A stretch of DNA of 64,000 bases, from assembly GCF_900116135.1 (NCBI RefSeq), contig NZ_FOZX01000001.1, positions 806,001 through 870,000 of the forward strand, given 5' to 3'. This DNA is from Saccharopolyspora flava. GTDB lineage: Bacteria; Actinomycetota; Actinomycetes; Mycobacteriales; Pseudonocardiaceae. Under the pieces are notes generated by a model, which did not search any database, was not told the origin of the DNA, and saw nothing but the letters and a program-made list of their open reading frames with translations. Each line of letters opens with the position of its first letter. Position 1 is the stretch's first letter. A program made the translations under genes and the position numbers. This document shows positions 62,224-64,000 of this stretch, in pieces.

Positions 62224-62370
62224 TCCGATCACTCCGCCCTTCGCGTCGACTGCACCCACCGTCGAACTTCGAGCGAGCTGGAGGTCAAGGGGGCGTTTCG
62301 GTCAGGAGGGACTCGGCGGAGTCGATACCGGTCAGATCGATCGCCATGACACGTCGCGGCGATGAAGGGG

Positions 62371-63153
62371 TCATCCGAGTCGCTGCGCGAACGCGAGCTG
62401 GGTCAGATAGCGCTTGGTGATGGTGCCGCCGTCTTCCTCGATGCACCTGCCGATGCAGGTCAGCAGCTGCTCGCGGGCGGAGTCGGGCATCGCCCGGTGG
62501 CCCGAGTAGGTCATCAGCAGGTCGAGGTAGGCGTCGACCGCGTAGGTCGCTTCCCACTCGTAGTGGTGGAACTCCGGCGGGCTGAACCGGCCCGACCGGT
62601 GGAACTCGTCCGGGTCCTGGGCGATCTCGTCGGCCGCGGGAAGCCGCCGGCCTCGTTCGGTGCGCGGATCGAACCGTTCGTAGCAGCGCTGGATCCGGGT
62701 GAAGGACTCCTCGCTGCCACCGGCGATGTGGTGCGTCGACACCACGGCCAGCGCACCTCGCGGACGCAGCGCATCGGCGGCCTTGGCCATGCGCAGCTCG
62801 GGGTCGAGCCAGTGGAACGAGGTCGCGGCCACCACGAGGTCGAAGCCCACCGGAGGCAGCTCCCAGCTCTCGAAGTCCTCGACGACGACCCGCGCCGACG
62901 GGTAACCGGCCAGGTGCTCCCGGGCGAGCTTCACCATCTCCTCGCTCCGGTCGAGCGCGGTGAGCGCGAAACCCCGACCGGCCAGGGGCACCGTCGCCTG
63001 CCCGGTGCCGCAGCCGATCTCCAGGACGCGGGCCCCTTCCCCCACCGCGGCCGTGAGCACGTCGAACAGCTGGGACGGATACCCCGGACGGCACCGGTCG
63101 TAGCGCTCGGCGTCCTGCCCGAACACCGAGCGCAGCCGCTCGCGGTCGTTCAC
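62371..63153 (-). CDS. Class I SAM-dependent methyltransferase
   Basis: 260 residues. Motif I VLEIGCGTGQATVPLAGRGF is at about 44, the acidic residue after strand 2 in LTALDRSEEMV, and motif IV FDLVVAATSFHWLDPE. The substrate is unknown. GTG start. It lies behind hutI on the same strand with an element copy between. Confidence 0.88.
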   Translation of the reverse strand: MNDRERLRSVFGQDAERYDRCRPGYPSQLFDVLTAAVGEGARVLEIGCGTGQATVPLAGRGFALTALDRSEEMVKLAREHLAGYPSARVVVEDFESWELPPVGFDLVVAATSFHWLDPELRMAKAADALRPRGALAVVSTHHIAGGSEESFTRIQRCYERFDPRTERGRRLPAADEIAQDPDEFHRSGRFSPPEFHHYEWEATYAVDAYLDLLMTYSGHRAMPDSAREQLLTCIGRCIEEDGGTITKRYLTQLAFAQRLG

Positions 63154-63208
63154 CGAGCCATTTCCGAACCGACGGCCATGACGGCAGTGTACGAAGGCGC
63201 GGCGATGT

Positions 63209-63228
63209 TGACAGGAAGGTTCCCGTGC
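63209..63228 (-). repeat. Dispersed element copy after hutI
   Basis: The minus strand reads GCACGGGAACCTTCCTGTCA, a full match, 13 bases after the hutI stop. Confidence 0.82.
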
Positions 63229-63241
63229 TCACCGGCGGCCG

Positions 63242-64000
63242 TCAGCGAACGCGGTCGCCTTTCCGCCACACCGCGTGGGTGAGGGGAACCCCGGGCCGGT
63301 AGGCGAGCCACGTCGTGCTCGGGGCGTCGAGCACGTGCACGTCCGCGCGGGCTCCGGGGCGCAGCACGCCGACCGCACCGTCGCCGGTCTCGCGCCGCAG
63401 GGCGCGCGCCCCTCCCCAGGTCGCGGCGAGCACGGCTTCGGTGATGCTCATCCGCATCTGCAGCACGGCGGTGGCCACGCAGAACGCCATCGACGAGGTG
63501 TAGGACGAGCCGGGGTTGCAGTTGCTGGCGAGGGCGACGGTGGCTCCCGCGTCCAGCAGCGCGCGGGCGTCCGGGAGCGGCTGGCGGGTGGACAGGTCGC
63601 AGGCCGGGAGCAAGGTCGCGACCGTGTCGGAGTTCGCGAGCGCGTCGACGTCGGCGGTGCTGAGGTGGGTGCAGTGGTCCACGCTGGCCGCGTCCAGCTC
63701 GACCGCCAGCGCCACGCCGGGGCCCGGCCCGAGCTGGTTGCCGTGGACCCGCAACCCCAGGCCGCGTTGCCGGGCGGCGTGCAGCACTCGCCGGGATTGG
63801 GTGGCGTCGAAGGCACCTTCCTCGCAGAACACGTCGCACCAGCCGACGTGCTCCGCGACGGCGTCGAGCATGTCGCCGCACACCAGGTCCACGTAGTCGT
63901 CGGCATCGGTTCCCGGGGGAACGAGGTGCGCGCCGAGGAAGGTGATCTCGTCGGCGATGCCCGCGGCCACCTTCGCGGACCGCAGTTCGTCGGCGACCGT
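63242..64000 (-). CDS. hutI: Imidazolonepropionase, C-terminal part (partial)
   Basis: The gene runs off the right edge; the last 252 residues are seen. They show the amidohydrolase features: VHGNQLGPGPGVALAVELDAASVDHCTHLS with metal/substrate histidines, LPACDLSTRQPLPDARALLDAGATVALASNCNPGSSYT with the catalytic region, and the closing RPGARADVHVLD. It opens imidazolonepropionate in histidine breakdown. The remaining hut genes should lie to the right. Confidence 0.9.
   Translation of the reverse strand, partial: TVADELRSAKVAAGIADEITFLGAHLVPPGTDADDYVDLVCGDMLDAVAEHVGWCDVFCEEGAFDATQSRRVLHAARQRGLGLRVHGNQLGPGPGVALAVELDAASVDHCTHLSTADVDALANSDTVATLLPACDLSTRQPLPDARALLDAGATVALASNCNPGSSYTSSMAFCVATAVLQMRMSITEAVLAATWGGARALRRETGDGAVGVLRPGARADVHVLDAPSTTWLAYRPGVPLTHAVWRKGDRVR

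Overview
The window is high-GC, gene-dense actinobacterial chromosome. The gene content points to the family Pseudonocardiaceae (a Saccharopolyspora- or Amycolatopsis-like organism). The pointers are a kgd-type 2-oxoglutarate dehydrogenase E1 whose N-terminal end is acyltransferase-like, a four-gene conservon, a DUF6319 protein, a DUF6104 protein beside kgd, a chaplin-like secreted protein, and frequent GTG starts with TGATG/ATGA stop-start overlaps. The taxon is an inference from gene families. I see no tRNA, rRNA, CRISPR array, prophage or insertion sequence.

Layout. 1-1.6 kb: the end of a phenylacetate-CoA ligase gene with its TetR regulator, then a FadR-type GntR regulator. 1.8-3.8 kb: a monocarboxylate symporter with its DUF485 partner. 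4.6-9.4 kb: the conservon cvnABCD (histidine kinase, roadblock protein, DUF742 protein, GTPase). 9.5-21 kb: housekeeping and accessory genes (AbiEi-like orphan, patatin, ArfB, serine hydrolase, CPBP protease, class A PBP, a small protein with an amyloid-like tail, MFS transporter, M14 carboxypeptidase, DUF6319). 21-25 kb: a flavin monooxygenase with a divergent TetR and shared operators, then two secreted proteins. 25-40 kb: lipid and acid catabolism (FadB/FadA, GlcDEF, acyl-CoA dehydrogenase, CoA-transferase, MerR regulator, a degenerate acyl-CoA synthetase). 40-47 kb: DUF202 pair, Ohr/OhrR, a glycine riboswitch ahead of gcvH-sdaA, and a PucR regulator with alanine dehydrogenase. 46.8-49.8 kb: an XRE regulator, an ImmA/IrrE-type peptidase and a multi-span membrane protein as one overlapping operon, then a PAP2-like protein. 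50-56.6 kb: an ABC-2 type transporter and a 1254-residue fused ABC exporter. 57-64 kb: kgd with a DUF6104 gene, a quinone reductase, a methyltransferase and the end of hutI.

The most striking feature is a short dispersed element with consensus GCANGGGAACCTTCCTGTCA, where N is variable. I count about 25 copies, nearly all between genes. They usually lie just downstream of a stop codon and read in the direction of that gene. Some occur as inverted pairs that form hairpins, and in two variant pairs both arms have changed together so that pairing is kept. Some copies run into the 3' end of coding sequence, and one near-perfect copy lies inside sdaA.

Many genes fit a common theme of small-acid, amino-acid and fatty-acid catabolism: phenylacetate, acetate/pyruvate uptake, glycolate, beta-oxidation, glycine/serine, alanine, histidine and 2-oxoglutarate. 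Several have a local regulator with a recognisable palindromic operator beside it.
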